This document shows, in pieces, positions 26,341-37,186 of a stretch of 64,000 nt of DNA. The stretch comes from Alphaproteobacteria bacterium (GTDB taxonomy: Bacteria; Pseudomonadota; Alphaproteobacteria; Micavibrionales; Micavibrionaceae), in the NCBI GenBank assembly GCA_030432025.1, contig JAUIIA010000003.1:186001-250000 (forward strand), in the 5' to 3' direction. The notes under the pieces were generated by a model. The model did no database searches. It had not been told where the DNA came from and saw nothing but the letters and a program-made list of their open reading frames with translations. The translations under genes and the position numbers were made by a program. Numbering within the stretch: the first letter of the stretch is position 1; each line of letters opens with the position of its first letter.

Positions 26341-28131
26341 ATGCCAGTCTACAATCCGCCATCCGAAAATATTAAATTCATTCTGCACGATGTTCTAAAC
26401 GCATCGCAGCTATCGGAATTGCCGGGTTATGAAGAGGTTTCAGAGGATCTTATGGATCAAATCCTCGAGGAAGGCGGCAAGATCTGCTCTGAAGTTTTGT
26501 TCCCGATTAACCTTTCCGGTGACCAGGAAGGCTGCCATTACGAAAATGGAGTCGTCCGCACACCCGAAGGCTTTAAAGAAGCCTATGATACCTTCGCCGA
26601 AGGGGGTTGGTGTGGCTTGTCAGGTGACCCTGAATACGGTGGCATGGGCATGCCTGTCTTGATGAATACAGTGATGCAGGAAATGATCTGCTCCGCCAAC
26701 ATGTCATTCGGCATGTATCCGGGCCTGTCACAAGGTGCGTACGAAGCCTTGCACCATTTCGGCACCGATGAACAAAAGGAATTATACCTGCCTAAATTGA
26801 TCGAGGGCACGTGGTCGGGCACGATGAACCTGACCGAGCCGCATTGCGGTACTGATCTTGGTTTGATCAAAACCAAAGCCATCCCTAACGATGATGATTC
26901 ATTCCAGATTACGGGCACGAAGATTTTTATCTCCGCCGGCGAGCATGATTTAACTGAAAATATTGTGCACCTGGTACTTGCGAAGCTGCCCGATGCCCCT
27001 GATGGCGTGAAGGGCATCTCTCTGTTTGTTGTGCCGAAATTCCTGCCCAATGATGATGGTTCTGTTGGTGAACGCAACGGCGTTCGCTGCGGTTCTATTG
27101 AACATAAAATGGGTATTCATGCGAACTCGACCTGCGTGATGAACTTTGATGATGCGAAAGGCTGGCTTGTCGGCGAACCGCACAAAGGTTTGAAGGCGAT
27201 GTTCGTAATGATGAATGCTGCACGCCTCGGTGTCGGTATGCAGGGCCTTGGCATCTGCGAAGTGGCGTATCAAAACGGTTTGGATTACGCAAAAGACCGT
27301 TTACAAATGCGCTCTTTAACGGGTGTTAAAGCACCGGATAAACCAGCTGACCCGATTATTGTGCACCCTGATGTGCGTCGTATGCTTTTGAAGGCAAAGG
27401 CTGTAACTGAAGGTGGCCGCGCGTTATCATACTGGACAGGCTTGAAGCTTGATATTTCACAAAGACATCCTGATGAAACAATCCGTCAGGAAGCCGACGA
27501 TCTGGTCGCGCTTCTGACACCGATCGTTAAAGCATACCTTACCGATATGGGTACGGAGATCGCCAATGAATGTCTGCAATGTTATGGCGGTCATGGCTAC
27601 ATTGCGGAATGGGGTATGGAACAATATGTTCGTGATGCCCGTATTGCACAAATCTACGAAGGTACAAATGGTATTCAGGCGCTTGATCTTGTAGGCCGTA
27701 AAATGGGACAGGGCTACGGGCGTTTGCTCCGCCGCTTCTTCCACCCGGCGCAGCAATTTATCGAAGATCATCAGGCTGATGAAAATATGCAGGAGTTTGT
27801 CTTTGCCTTTGCAAAAGGTTTAGCCAAGCTGCAGCAAAGCACAGCGATGATCGCGCAAAAGGGATTGAAAAACCCTGACGAAGCGGGTGCAGCATCCTCT
27901 GATTATTTGCGTCAATTCGCGCTGGTTGCGTTGGCTTATATGTGGTGCCTGATGGTGAAAGCCGCGCAAGCCAAGCTGGAAAGCGGCGAAGGTGATAAGG
28001 AATTTTATGAATCCAAAATTAAAACCGCGCGTTTCTTCATGCAACGCATGCTGCCCGAGGCTGACGGCCGTTTCAAAATGGTGTTGGCCGGAGCGGGGAG
28101 CTTGATGGATCTCGACGCAGACGCGTTCTAG
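26341..28131 (+). CDS. Acyl-CoA dehydrogenase, long form with C-terminal extension
   Basis: FAD enzyme that introduces the trans-2 double bond into acyl-CoA. 596 residues, longer than classical ~380-residue members and similar to the DmdC/3-methylmercaptopropionyl-CoA dehydrogenase-like group. The start MPVYNPPSENIKFILHDVL is typical for that group. Motifs: MNLTEPHCGTDLGLIKTKA near residue 160 (FAD contact), GHGYIAEWGMEQYVRDARI near 418, and the catalytic Glu in QIYEGTNGIQALDL near 438; a C-terminal domain follows. Substrate chain length is unknown. It works upstream of the hydratase/dehydrogenase and thiolase found at 16-20 kb. Confidence 0.93.
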   Translation: MPVYNPPSENIKFILHDVLNASQLSELPGYEEVSEDLMDQILEEGGKICSEVLFPINLSGDQEGCHYENGVVRTPEGFKEAYDTFAEGGWCGLSGDPEYGGMGMPVLMNTVMQEMICSANMSFGMYPGLSQGAYEALHHFGTDEQKELYLPKLIEGTWSGTMNLTEPHCGTDLGLIKTKAIPNDDDSFQITGTKIFISAGEHDLTENIVHLVLAKLPDAPDGVKGISLFVVPKFLPNDDGSVGERNGVRCGSIEHKMGIHANSTCVMNFDDAKGWLVGEPHKGLKAMFVMMNAARLGVGMQGLGICEVAYQNGLDYAKDRLQMRSLTGVKAPDKPADPIIVHPDVRRMLLKAKAVTEGGRALSYWTGLKLDISQRHPDETIRQEADDLVALLTPIVKAYLTDMGTEIANECLQCYGGHGYIAEWGMEQYVRDARIAQIYEGTNGIQALDLVGRKMGQGYGRLLRRFFHPAQQFIEDHQADENMQEFVFAFAKGLAKLQQSTAMIAQKGLKNPDEAGAASSDYLRQFALVALAYMWCLMVKAAQAKLESGEGDKEFYESKIKTARFFMQRMLPEADGRFKMVLAGAGSLMDLDADAF

Positions 28132-28811
28132 CCATGACTGGCATCGGGACCGTCTGCGAAAACGGGTTTTTGCTTCGGGATCGGTGTAATAGGGCGCACA
28201 GGTTTTTTTTGCCGCATCATAGATTCACAAATCGGCGTGTCCACGCACCATAATTTGTAAGCTTGTTTTATACGTTCCAGACTTCCTTCTTCGGGGAAGT
28301 CACCAACCACATGGAAATGCATCGATATAGAGTCCGGTAAAACCTTTTCCGTTTCCAGATATGCCCGCGGTGCATGATCCGCATTGGTAACAATGGTCAC
28401 GGAAGAAAGATTCAATGTCCGTGCCCACGTCCGCGTTTCCATTGCATTCCCTTTGGTATTCTGCGCATAGCTCAGGAATGTAATGCGATCGGCATCCACG
28501 CTGGTTTCGAACGACTCCATAATGTCATCCAGTCCGTAACTCGGGTGCCCGCCTGATATTAAAACACGTGATCCGGGCGCATTTTCCGCCAATTTCAATG
28601 CCGCTTCAATCCGTTCTGTCGTACCGGCATAAGCCGCATAGCCGTCAGTCGGCTCGTCTGTTTGCGAAGTCCTGACCTTGTTTTCAAACTGCGCATATTC
28701 GCGCATCGCAGAAAAATGCACGGACGCAGCCGTCCCTGCAGCCACTGCAAAGACAACAACTCCGCCGCGCATAGCGGCCTTCTTGCTGAACGGTATGCGC
28801 ATTTTCTCCAT
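28128..28811 (-). CDS. YdcF/SanA-like DUF218 membrane-anchored protein
   Basis: 227 residues. An N-terminal membrane anchor (about residues 15-35) leads into a DUF218 domain: RVLISGGHPSYGLDD near 90, SYAQNTKGNAMETRTWARTL near 113 (family A-x-N-T-x-E-N/E pattern) and SVTIVTNADHAPRAYLE near 137. Relatives include ElyC, linked to envelope synthesis; the reaction is not established. Convergent with the acyl-CoA dehydrogenase with a 4-base overlap. The first ATG lies inside a hairpin; a second in-frame ATG at 28802 has a better spaced GGAG before it and could be the real start. Confidence 0.75.
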   Translation of the reverse strand: MEKMRIPFSKKAAMRGGVVVFAVAAGTAASVHFSAMREYAQFENKVRTSQTDEPTDGYAAYAGTTERIEAALKLAENAPGSRVLISGGHPSYGLDDIMESFETSVDADRITFLSYAQNTKGNAMETRTWARTLNLSSVTIVTNADHAPRAYLETEKVLPDSISMHFHVVGDFPEEGSLERIKQAYKLWCVDTPICESMMRQKKPVRPITPIPKQKPVFADGPDASHG

Positions 28812-28833
28812 GCCTTTTGTTCTAAAGGCATGG
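28808..28833 (-). promoter_or_regulatory. Perfect 10-bp hairpin covering the start of the DUF218 gene
   Basis: CCATGCCTTT and AAAGGCATGG flank a six-base loop. In the transcript of the minus-strand gene the AAAGG ribosome binding site and the first AUG both fall in the 3' arm, so the stem could hide the start. No U-run follows on the minus strand; on the plus strand a short TTTT follows, so a plus-strand terminator is the alternative. Confidence 0.45.
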
Positions 28834-28873
28834 TTTTAAAGAATTATTATAGAAAATACAACTTTTTGTGAGG

Positions 28874-30496
28874 CTACTGTGTAGATTCGAGCAAACGGAT
28901 GCGCTCTTCGTAACGAAGTCTCTGCGCTTCTAATTCACGCTTCGCATCTTTCAACTCGCCTTCCAGAACCGAAAGCTTGGCAAGCTGGGCTTGTTCTGTC
29001 ACCTGAGGATCAAACAGCATCGACTCCAACTCACGTTTCTCTAGCGAGCATTGCGCGCGTTCTTTTTGCAGCTGTTGGCCCAGACGCTTGTTCTGGCGTT
29101 CGGCTTCGTTGAACTTCATGGTGGCCTGTTCGAGGTTCCAGTTTTCGGACGCGATCGTCAGGCGCTCCTCTTCGGATTCACGAATAGCTTTCTTGAGCTC
29201 GGCATTCAGCGCTTCGTTTTCCGCCTTCAGTTCACGAACTGTTGCCTCAAGGCTAATGACGTCTTTACGCAAGTCGGAATTCATAGTGCTTAGCTCGCTA
29301 TCATTCACATGTGTGAAATCAGCTTCTGCGGACATGGTCTCTTTATGAACCGTCATCGGCTTTGTCTTGGTGTAAACACGTGTGGCCTCGGTTTCCTCGA
29401 CAGGAATGTAGTTTTCAACATTTTCGACCACTTTGACTGTTTCCACTTCAACCTCGGCATCCGCACCCATATCTTCAGGCTCGGCTTCGGCTAAAGTTTC
29501 CTCGACAGGCTCGGGCATTGGTGCCGACTCTTCCTCGATCGCGGCTGTGGCCATTGGCTCCGTCGGCTCCAACAAAATTTCTTGTGATGGTGGCTCGGCC
29601 GGATCGATCATGGGCGTAACGGCGGTCTCTTCTTCCGGTACGATCGGCATTTCCGCAATCTCTTGTGGAATCTGCAACTTCTTGCGCTGTTCCAGAATCG
29701 CGCTGTCGTCCACATCAATCAAAGATGGGTCATCGGCGATTTGCTTGGCTAACTGCTCTGATAAACGTGTGCCTTTCGCCGGTCTGACGGGGGCTTGCGT
29801 GTCTGATGCGCTGACCGTGTAATCACCGACTTTTTTGGTCTCTGAGTATGGAATTTCCTGAATAACGGCCGTTGGCGGCTCAGGCGTAATTTCTTGAATA
29901 ACGGGGGCTTCGGCTGTCTGCTCTTCGCGGAAACTCTCTTCCATATCAATGGCTTCATTCACCATGAAGTTTTCCGAACCTGTATCTTGTGCCGCTGTCT
30001 TTGGTGCAGATGCACCCGCCATGCAGTTTTCAAATTCGCGAACACTGTTGCCAAAACCGGTCAGGTAGAAACGGAAAGCATTATCGTCCAGTTTCAAATC
30101 AACAACGCCGGATTGCTTCATCGCTTTGTAAAATTCCTTATCGTCCATAGAGAACGCGAGCAATGATCCGGTTTGCGCGGATGCTTTGTAACTCTTTGTA
30201 CGAACGCCGGGGATGGTCAGTGAGGCATCGTAGCTTTCACCTGCTGTGAAAATGTCCTGCTTGAAATCAATATCGAGTGCGCGGACCCACTTTTCGTTTC
30301 CGACGACACGGAAACCAAAGCCGTTATTGAAGGATGTGTTGATCGTGCATAGCTTGTCTGAGGCGCTGACACCCCATTTTGTGGCGGGGTAGAATTGTAG
30401 TTCGGGTTCAACAGTTTGCGCCGAAGCCGGGCTTGAAAGTAAAGCGGCGGATGCGCATCCGATTAGTACATGTAAAATGCGGGCAGATTTTTTCAT
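28874..30496 (-). CDS. Large periplasmic protein with C-terminal coiled coil
   Basis: 540 residues from the ATG that starts a signal peptide (MKKSARILHVLIGCASAAL, cleavage near ASA-QT); the frame is open 41 codons upstream but without such a signal, and GAGAGG lies before the chosen ATG. The first 180 residues are a strand-rich domain, the middle (about 200-380) is rich in Pro, Glu, Ala and Thr and probably disordered, and the last 150 form a long coiled coil (LRKDVISLEATVRELKAENE and following). No family recognised; the layout suggests an envelope structural protein. Confidence 0.75.
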   Translation of the reverse strand: MKKSARILHVLIGCASAALLSSPASAQTVEPELQFYPATKWGVSASDKLCTINTSFNNGFGFRVVGNEKWVRALDIDFKQDIFTAGESYDASLTIPGVRTKSYKASAQTGSLLAFSMDDKEFYKAMKQSGVVDLKLDDNAFRFYLTGFGNSVREFENCMAGASAPKTAAQDTGSENFMVNEAIDMEESFREEQTAEAPVIQEITPEPPTAVIQEIPYSETKKVGDYTVSASDTQAPVRPAKGTRLSEQLAKQIADDPSLIDVDDSAILEQRKKLQIPQEIAEMPIVPEEETAVTPMIDPAEPPSQEILLEPTEPMATAAIEEESAPMPEPVEETLAEAEPEDMGADAEVEVETVKVVENVENYIPVEETEATRVYTKTKPMTVHKETMSAEADFTHVNDSELSTMNSDLRKDVISLEATVRELKAENEALNAELKKAIRESEEERLTIASENWNLEQATMKFNEAERQNKRLGQQLQKERAQCSLEKRELESMLFDPQVTEQAQLAKLSVLEGELKDAKRELEAQRLRYEERIRLLESTQ

Positions 30497-30650
30497 CGTA
30501 GATATCCTCTCAAAGGCGCGTGCACAGGGCTTAAAACGCAACAGGAATAACACTAGCATCCTGTTTTGGGGGAGACAACGGCTAAAAACTTGTCTATTTT
30601 TATTCGCAGTATAATTCAAAAACTATAACGCATTGGTATAAGGAGCAATC

Positions 30651-30956
30651 ATGTCTTTAGACGACGTCAAATCCAAAATTGTAGAGAAAATAGCCGGCGC
30701 GCCTGACTTTGATGCGGTCATTATGTTTGATTTCGGCGATGACGGAAAAATCGTCGTTGATGGCAGCCAGTCACCGCCAAGCGTGTCCGAAGAAGAGCAT
30801 GGTGAACCCGATACGACATTGGTCTGTTCCCTCGAAACGTTCGAGAATATCCTCGCAGGATCACAGGATCCGAATATCGCCTTCATGATGGGTAAGCTGA
30901 AAGTGAAAGGCTCTATGGGTCTGGCGATGAAGCTGAACGCTGTGCTCGAAGACTAA
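30651..30956 (+). CDS. SCP2 sterol carrier domain protein
   Basis: 101 residues forming a complete SCP2 lipid-binding domain. The ending has the typical pattern SQDPNIAFMMGKLKVKGSMG followed by LAMKL, and VDGSQSPPSV occupies the strand before the D-T-T-L-V-C strand. SCP2 proteins bind acyl-CoA and other lipids. Together with the thioesterase 12 bases downstream it fits the lipid-degradation theme of this window. Confidence 0.85.
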   Translation: MSLDDVKSKIVEKIAGAPDFDAVIMFDFGDDGKIVVDGSQSPPSVSEEEHGEPDTTLVCSLETFENILAGSQDPNIAFMMGKLKVKGSMGLAMKLNAVLED

Positions 30957-30968
30957 CCGTCTTTTCCT

Positions 30969-31541
30969 ATGAACCTGTATATACGCTTACTGCTGTGCAT
31001 TCTTAAATCCATTCGCGCGCCGAAGATGAGCATTATGGACACAAGCGTTGTACGCTTCCATGTGCTGCCCAATGACCTGGATTTCAACATGCACATGAAT
31101 AACGGGCGCTACCTGACCATTATGGATTTGGGGCGTTTGGATATGCTGATCCGCACCGGGTTGGTCAAGCGTGTAACAGACGGCTCTCATGCCCCCGTGG
31201 CAGGGGCGGTCCAGATTCGCTATCGCCTGCCTCTTACACCTTTTCAAGCTTACGACCTCGAAACCAGGCTGATTTATTGGGACGATGAATGGGCGTATTT
31301 CGAGCAGCGCTTCGTAATCGCAAAGGGAAAAAAGGCGGGTGCGGTAGCAGCTATAGCAACCGTGAAAGCCTGCCTTTATGACCGTATCAACAAACGCCGC
31401 CCTGTACCCAGCGAGTTCTTAAAGGAATCCGGTATCGAGGATGTTCAAAGTCCGCCTATCACGCCGTTCATTGAAATATGGGCTACGGCGGAACAAGAGA
31501 TGCGTAAGCTCACAGCTGATAAAGCCAAAGATAAAGATTAA
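30969..31541 (+). CDS. Thioesterase-like protein (hotdog fold)
   Basis: 190 residues. The hotdog signature VLPNDLDFNMHMNNGRYLTI near residues 31-50 is typical of acyl-CoA thioesterases of the 4HBT/THEM6 type, with the Asp-x-N-x-H-x-N-N pattern. A later segment YWDDEWAYFEQRF matches the strand following the helix. It probably hydrolyses acyl-CoA; the substrate is not known. The hydrophobic N-terminus (LYIRLLLCILKSI) may associate with the membrane. A later ATG at 31026 is a possible shorter start. Confidence 0.8.
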   Translation: MNLYIRLLLCILKSIRAPKMSIMDTSVVRFHVLPNDLDFNMHMNNGRYLTIMDLGRLDMLIRTGLVKRVTDGSHAPVAGAVQIRYRLPLTPFQAYDLETRLIYWDDEWAYFEQRFVIAKGKKAGAVAAIATVKACLYDRINKRRPVPSEFLKESGIEDVQSPPITPFIEIWATAEQEMRKLTADKAKDKD

Positions 31542-31543
31542 TA

Positions 31544-31576
31544 AAAAAAGCCGCCTTCAAACGAAAGCGGCTTTTT
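31544..31576. terminator. Bidirectional intrinsic terminator
   Basis: AAAAAGCCGC and GCGGCTTTTT form a stem around a 12-base loop just after the thioesterase stop. The A-run on one side and the T-run on the other let it serve both the thioesterase (plus) and the FadL-type gene (minus). Confidence 0.85.
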
Positions 31577-31595
31577 AAAAATTATGTTCTAGATC

Positions 31596-32852
31596 TTAGA
31601 ATTTGTAATTCAGACCTACAGACAGAATACCAACGTTACCTGATGTATCTGCGCTCACAACCGCAGGAACAGCGGCAATGTTACGTGTCACGTTGATTGT
31701 TTCGTCCTCAATCCAGATGTAAGTACCGGCAAAGTCGATATCCAGATTGTCGTTAAGCTTGTAAGTACCACCGAGGGCAGCCCATGTACGGTCACCATCC
31801 GGTGTACGTGATGTACGGAACTGGTCAGTTGTCGGCGTTTCATCGAACTGAATACCACCACGGAAGTCCCACTGCTCGTTGTAGTCATATTCCAGACCGG
31901 CCGCGAAAGCGAATGTGTTCTGGTAGTCTTGAACAATCTGGTTAACCTGAGTACCGCCGACAAGTGTCGTGATATCTTCGAAGTTGCTCCAGCCGAACCA
32001 TGTTGCCTGCGCCTGCGCAGTCAACTTGTTGGTTACGTCATATGCAAGACCGACAGTCGCGATGTCAGGCAGGTTCAGGTCCGCTGTACCCGGTACGTTT
32101 GTATCGGCACCACCACTACCTTGGATCAGCAAGTCACCATCAAGTTCATGGCTCACTGCTGAGCGGTAACTCGCACCGACAACCGTGCGGTCGTTTGGTG
32201 TCCATGTTGCACCCAATGTGTAACCGAAGGATACGTCTTTACCATCCAGACGGGCTTGGCCTTCCGTACCGGCAAACAATGCGTTGGAAAGCTTGGCTTC
32301 CGCACGCTGGATGTTGATACCTGCACCGAAAGAAAGCTGGTCATTCAGCTTGAATGCAACAGTAGGCTGAACATCAATCGCGGTCAGCTCTGTTTCGATA
32401 GAGTCATAACGACCGAACCAGCCGTCATCATATTTGTTTGCCAGACCGAAAGGTGCACTAACGGACAGACCAACCCACCACTGGTCATTGACCTGATGGC
32501 TTGCGTGGAAGTTAGGAACAGGTGTCGGGTCATAAGGGTTCCCGCCATCACCTGTGCTGGTTACAGGTGCACCACCGAGTGTGGATCCTGTGTCATCGAG
32601 GTCAGAGCTAGGGGCAATGATATGCACACCGGCTTGAACTTGCGTCCCGCTCAGGGCCGCCATACCGGCTGGGTTATAATAGATCACACTGGCATCGTTC
32701 AGTGTCGTTGTAGACCCTGAGAATGCGGCACCTTGTGCTCTAACGGATTGTTCTTGAATGTAAAAACCTGCGGCATCTGCGGCAGTGGAGGACAAGGCAG
32801 TCCCCAAAGTGGCAAGTGTTACTACGGACAATGCTTTTAATGAGCGGCGCAT
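31596..32852 (-). CDS. FadL/OmpP1/TodX-type outer membrane fatty acid channel
   Basis: 418 residues with a signal peptide (cleavage near ADA-AGF). Family marks are the mature N-terminus AGFYIQEQSVRAQGAAFSG, the conserved SVIYYNPAGMAAL (NPA motif) near residue 57, the many alternating strands of a 14-strand barrel, and a C-terminal Phe (LNYKF). FadL proteins take up long-chain fatty acids or hydrophobic compounds, which fits the beta-oxidation genes in this window. It lies back to back with the SCP2-thioesterase pair across a shared terminator. Confidence 0.93.
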   Translation of the reverse strand: MRRSLKALSVVTLATLGTALSSTAADAAGFYIQEQSVRAQGAAFSGSTTTLNDASVIYYNPAGMAALSGTQVQAGVHIIAPSSDLDDTGSTLGGAPVTSTGDGGNPYDPTPVPNFHASHQVNDQWWVGLSVSAPFGLANKYDDGWFGRYDSIETELTAIDVQPTVAFKLNDQLSFGAGINIQRAEAKLSNALFAGTEGQARLDGKDVSFGYTLGATWTPNDRTVVGASYRSAVSHELDGDLLIQGSGGADTNVPGTADLNLPDIATVGLAYDVTNKLTAQAQATWFGWSNFEDITTLVGGTQVNQIVQDYQNTFAFAAGLEYDYNEQWDFRGGIQFDETPTTDQFRTSRTPDGDRTWAALGGTYKLNDNLDIDFAGTYIWIEDETINVTRNIAAVPAVVSADTSGNVGILSVGLNYKF

Positions 32853-32997
32853 CGGTGTCTCCCCTTATTGCTGTTAATCGTGATTCAGCGCACATTACAC
32901 ACGCTTAATTCTAAAAGCAGTGTAGAGTGAAATATAAGGCAATCCTAGGGGTTATGTGTTGTGCGTCGCAACATACTGTTGCAAAAAAGCAACAGCT

Positions 32998-33654
32998 TTA
33001 TGACAGCTTCATGTGCTTGAGAACATCCTGATAAATCTCGTCAGCTGTGTCCGAAGTTCTGTACATACCCAGCAACGTGTTATCGGGACCCATCAGGTAG
33101 ATAAAGCTGGAATGGTCCATGGTGTAATCATTCTGTGTCCCGTCATCGACCTTTTTCGCGAAAATACGGTAGTTTTTCTTCACCAGATCAATTTGCGGCA
33201 CAGTCCCTGTAAGCCCCACCAGCCGTGGATGAAACAGCGATACATACTCTTTCATTACAGGGATAGTGTCGCGCTCGGGGTCGATTGTCACAAACAGCGG
33301 CTGGACCTCGTTTGCGGCATCGGGGTAGTTCTTTTCCAGCCCGCGCATAACCTGAGTGACTTTTTGCAATTCTGTCGGGCAGATAGCTGGGCAATAAGTA
33401 AAGCCGAAATAAATCAGCTTATAATTGCCATCGTATGTTTTTTCGGTGACTTCATCACTGGTATGCGCGCTCAGATTAAACGGGCCGCCAATATTCAGAC
33501 CTGCAATCGGTGCATCCGATGGCGTTGAGCCTTTGGACACGGTACGGGCCTGATTCATTTGAATTTGCATCCATCCCACACCAACACCGATAACAAGTGC
33601 AACGAGGCTGAGGACAAACGTACGCACAAGGCGTTTCTTAATCTTTTCATTCAT
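32998..33654 (-). CDS. SCO1/SenC family copper-handling thioredoxin-fold protein
   Basis: 218 residues from the ATG. An N-terminal membrane anchor (TFVLSLVALVIGVGVGWM) holds a thioredoxin fold outside the membrane. The metal-binding site is complete: two Cys in FGFTYCPAICPTELQ and the distant His in TMDHSSFIYLMGP. SCO proteins deliver copper to cytochrome oxidase or reduce its cysteines; no cytochrome oxidase gene is in the window. An alternative TTG start at 33690 would overlap the upstream gene. No clear ribosome binding site precedes the ATG. Confidence 0.9.
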   Translation of the reverse strand: MNEKIKKRLVRTFVLSLVALVIGVGVGWMQIQMNQARTVSKGSTPSDAPIAGLNIGGPFNLSAHTSDEVTEKTYDGNYKLIYFGFTYCPAICPTELQKVTQVMRGLEKNYPDAANEVQPLFVTIDPERDTIPVMKEYVSLFHPRLVGLTGTVPQIDLVKKNYRIFAKKVDDGTQNDYTMDHSSFIYLMGPDNTLLGMYRTSDTADEIYQDVLKHMKLS

Positions 33655-33670
33655 GGAAGGGAAAATAGGC

Positions 33671-34240
33671 CTAAATAGCGGCGTGATCAAGCCCGTCTGT
33701 CGAGGTATCGGGTTTCATGTTCGCGCGTAGGGCTACGGGCGAAACGGCCCGCTTGAAAAATCGGTGATCACACAGATCGGGATCAACACCCGTATCCGGT
33801 GTAAAGCTCTCGAATCCGTTTCTGTCTGCGGCTTTCAGCGATGCAGTGTTTCCTGGGGAGATGCGGACCATCGCCTCGCGGTACCCTTGTTCGCGCAAGC
33901 TTAGCAAACATCCTTCATACGGAATATTAATCAGCTTCTTGCCGCGCTGATCAGGTACAACATGCAAAGCCGTGATCTCGGGCATGTTTTCATCCATATA
34001 TTCAATCATCGCTTTGCCGACCAGCCTGTCTTCTTGTGTATCGACAAGCGCAAAAAGCTCGTAAGTATCACTGCGCAGTGTGTTTTCGGCAATGTCCCAG
34101 ACTTCTTGCTGTCGCTCGGGGCTGAGGTCTTCAAAGTCTTCGCGGTCAAGAGTGATCACCGTAATCGCCGCATCGATCTCGCCTTCCTCTAGCAGGAAGC
34201 ACTGATATCGCCCGTTATCTCTTTCGGCCATTAATCGCAT
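33671..34240 (-). CDS. GNAT-like acetyltransferase, copy B of a tandem pair
   Basis: 189 residues. A GNAT-like core is visible: LVGKAMIEYMD strand, MPEITALHVVPDQRGKKLIN with the acetyl-CoA loop pattern (Q/R-x-x-G-K/A), and SPGNTASLKAADRNGFESF near residue 145, the typical end motif. It shares the opening GRYQC-LLE and the overall plan with the gene 10 bases upstream, so the two arose by duplication. Substrate unknown. Confidence 0.7.
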   Translation of the reverse strand: MRLMAERDNGRYQCFLLEEGEIDAAITVITLDREDFEDLSPERQQEVWDIAENTLRSDTYELFALVDTQEDRLVGKAMIEYMDENMPEITALHVVPDQRGKKLINIPYEGCLLSLREQGYREAMVRISPGNTASLKAADRNGFESFTPDTGVDPDLCDHRFFKRAVSPVALRANMKPDTSTDGLDHAAI

Positions 34241-34250
34241 TGTAAAATCC

Positions 34251-34826
34251 TTATAATTCCTGTTCGGCGGAATTGTGGGTGTAATCGCGCGTAGGGCGCA
34301 TATCTGCGAGCGGCACGCGCCGTGTTAGGTGATCTGCGGACTGGTCGCCGGATTTATGTGCGCTAGGTGGGTCATAGAGGCTGAAACCGTTGCGGATTGC
34401 AGCCTTGAAACTGGCGGTATTGATCTTCTCGATTTTGCATTTCACATGCTCGAAACCCTCTTCACTTAAAAACCTCAACCGTCCTTCGTAAAGCCAGTCG
34501 ATAAGACCTTCGCCGCGGCGGTCCATCTTGATATAGGATTGCGAAATCTCGGGGCGGTCTTCTTTTTCAAGGTCGAGATTTTCAATTTTTGCGCGCCCGA
34601 CAACTTCCAGCTGCTCTTTATCCCACAGCACAAAATGCGCCTCATCCGCGGCATCGATTTTGGCACGCAGAATCTCTTCAACGCTATTTTTGGTGCCTGC
34701 TGAAATATCATAGGGAAAGTCGAGGAAATGCCCGCCGAACGCCAATTCCGCACCGACAGAGTCATCCATATCCTCAGATTCCAGCAAAAGACACTGATAA
34801 CGGCCATGATCGTACATATTACGCAT
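34251..34826 (-). CDS. GNAT-like acetyltransferase, copy A of a tandem pair
   Basis: 191 residues. Paralogue of the following gene: both begin with an (H/N)GRYQC(L/F)LLE strand, both have a PEI strand followed by a D-x-RG-E/K loop (SYIKMDRRGEGLIDWLYEGR here), and both end their fold with N-TASFKAAIRNGFSLYDPP. The acetyl-CoA loop is weaker than in typical GNATs, so activity is uncertain. It is divergent from the riboswitch-controlled thiamine genes. Confidence 0.65.
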   Translation of the reverse strand: MRNMYDHGRYQCLLLESEDMDDSVGAELAFGGHFLDFPYDISAGTKNSVEEILRAKIDAADEAHFVLWDKEQLEVVGRAKIENLDLEKEDRPEISQSYIKMDRRGEGLIDWLYEGRLRFLSEEGFEHVKCKIEKINTASFKAAIRNGFSLYDPPSAHKSGDQSADHLTRRVPLADMRPTRDYTHNSAEQEL

Positions 34827-34909
34827 ACGGATTTATAGCTAATTATTATACATAATACAAGATTTTTCGTTGTTCTTGCCTGTGCTGCCAAACTGGTCTA
34901 CATGTGGTG

Positions 34910-34990
34910 TGACCTTCGGGGTGCTTTCATGGGTGAAAGCTGAGAAATACCCGTTGAACCTGTCTGGTTAGCACCAGCGAAGGGAAAGGA
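34910..34990 (+). promoter_or_regulatory. TPP riboswitch (thi-box)
   Basis: Binds thiamine pyrophosphate and shuts off the downstream genes. The conserved parts are in order: P1 arm CCTTCG (34913-34918), GGGTGC, CTGAGA (34940-34945), ATACCCG, TGAACCTG, CTGGTTAGCACCAG, and the closing P1 arm CGAAGG (34978-34983). The ribosome binding site AAAGGAAGAAG of the next gene begins right after P1, and no terminator is seen, so control is probably at translation. Confidence 0.97.
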
Positions 34991-34997
34991 AGAAGAA

Positions 34998-37143
<2,146 letters not shown>

Positions 37144-37186
37144 GGATAAGCACACGGCTCTTGCGCTGATGAAGAAAGGAAAAGCG

